A stretch of DNA of 64,000 nt, from positions 421,607 to 485,606 of the forward strand of contig CAJNDS010000868.1 of NCBI GenBank assembly GCA_905221605.1. The letters are read 5' to 3'. Positions 63,881-64,000 of the stretch are shown in pieces; within the stretch, counting starts at the first letter, position 1; every line of letters begins with the position of its first letter. The notes beneath the pieces were generated by a model, which had not been told where the DNA came from, searched no databases, and saw only the letters and a program-made list of their open reading frames with translations. The DNA is from Symbiodinium natans. Lineage: Eukaryota; Sar; Dinophyceae; Suessiales; Symbiodiniaceae. Both the position numbers and the translations under genes were made by a program.

Positions 63881-64000
63881 CTGTGTTTTCACAAGTTGGG
63901 ATTGAAGTTGAGGGCTTGGGGCTGACAGCTGAGGGTCCCTTAAGACTGTGCCCACGGGCTGCGTGGGGGGGCTGTATAGGGGAGAAGCTCTTCAAGCTGC

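Overview
The window looks like nuclear DNA of a dinoflagellate (inference, fairly strong). The main evidence is one gene that can be rebuilt exon by exon. It is an ABCA-type ABC transporter ATPase on the minus strand (33522-45517), cut into 20 exons of 25-102 nt. Its 19 introns have mostly GC donors (12 GC, 6 GT, 1 GA), and 13 of 19 acceptors are followed by G. GC and GA donors with an AG|G acceptor are a known dinoflagellate habit. Telomere-type TTTAGGG repeats scattered through the sequence fit too. No bacterial operons, tRNA, rRNA or CRISPR arrays are visible.

Layout. (1) 1-2.6 kb holds telomeric-repeat debris and one copy of a duplicated segment (2540-3015) whose partner is at 28540-29390. 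(2) 3.7-17.3 kb is almost free of telomeric repeats and carries minus-strand coding sequence. There is one 3.4-kb uninterrupted exon for a secreted cysteine-rich repeat protein (5992-9411). Upstream lie exons of an intron-rich membrane protein, best supported between 14.4 and 15.9 kb, including an apparent 20-nt exon. (3) 17.3-24 kb is mostly non-coding: AT-rich DNA, TA microsatellites, a decayed minisatellite, and a possible beta-propeller-like exon at 22.3 kb. (4) 24.9-27.5 kb has a 540-codon minus-strand gene that probably splices to a C-terminal zinc-finger exon, facing a plus-strand 3'-terminal exon (27094-27527). A 94-bp x 10 tandem array follows. (5) 28.5-64 kb is packed with interstitial telomeric tracts in both orientations, small palindromic or inverted-repeat elements (at least eight families) and microsatellites. 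The ABC gene lies inside this material. Its introns are made of it: one 137-nt intron is about two-thirds telomeric repeat, and another intron's acceptor sits at the end of a telomeric tract. A Gln/Met-rich protein gene ends the window (62126-62968).

The most notable signal is a set of introns filled with telomeric repeats and small inverted-repeat elements, separating microexons of a conserved ATPase whose reading frame and catalytic motifs stay intact. Several inverted-repeat elements carry clear target-site duplications, one with an empty-site copy next to it. Others sit within a few to about 30 nt of splice sites, which suggests introner-like activity. All exon boundaries were deduced by eye from phase, splice dinucleotides and family motifs. 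They should be confirmed with transcripts.
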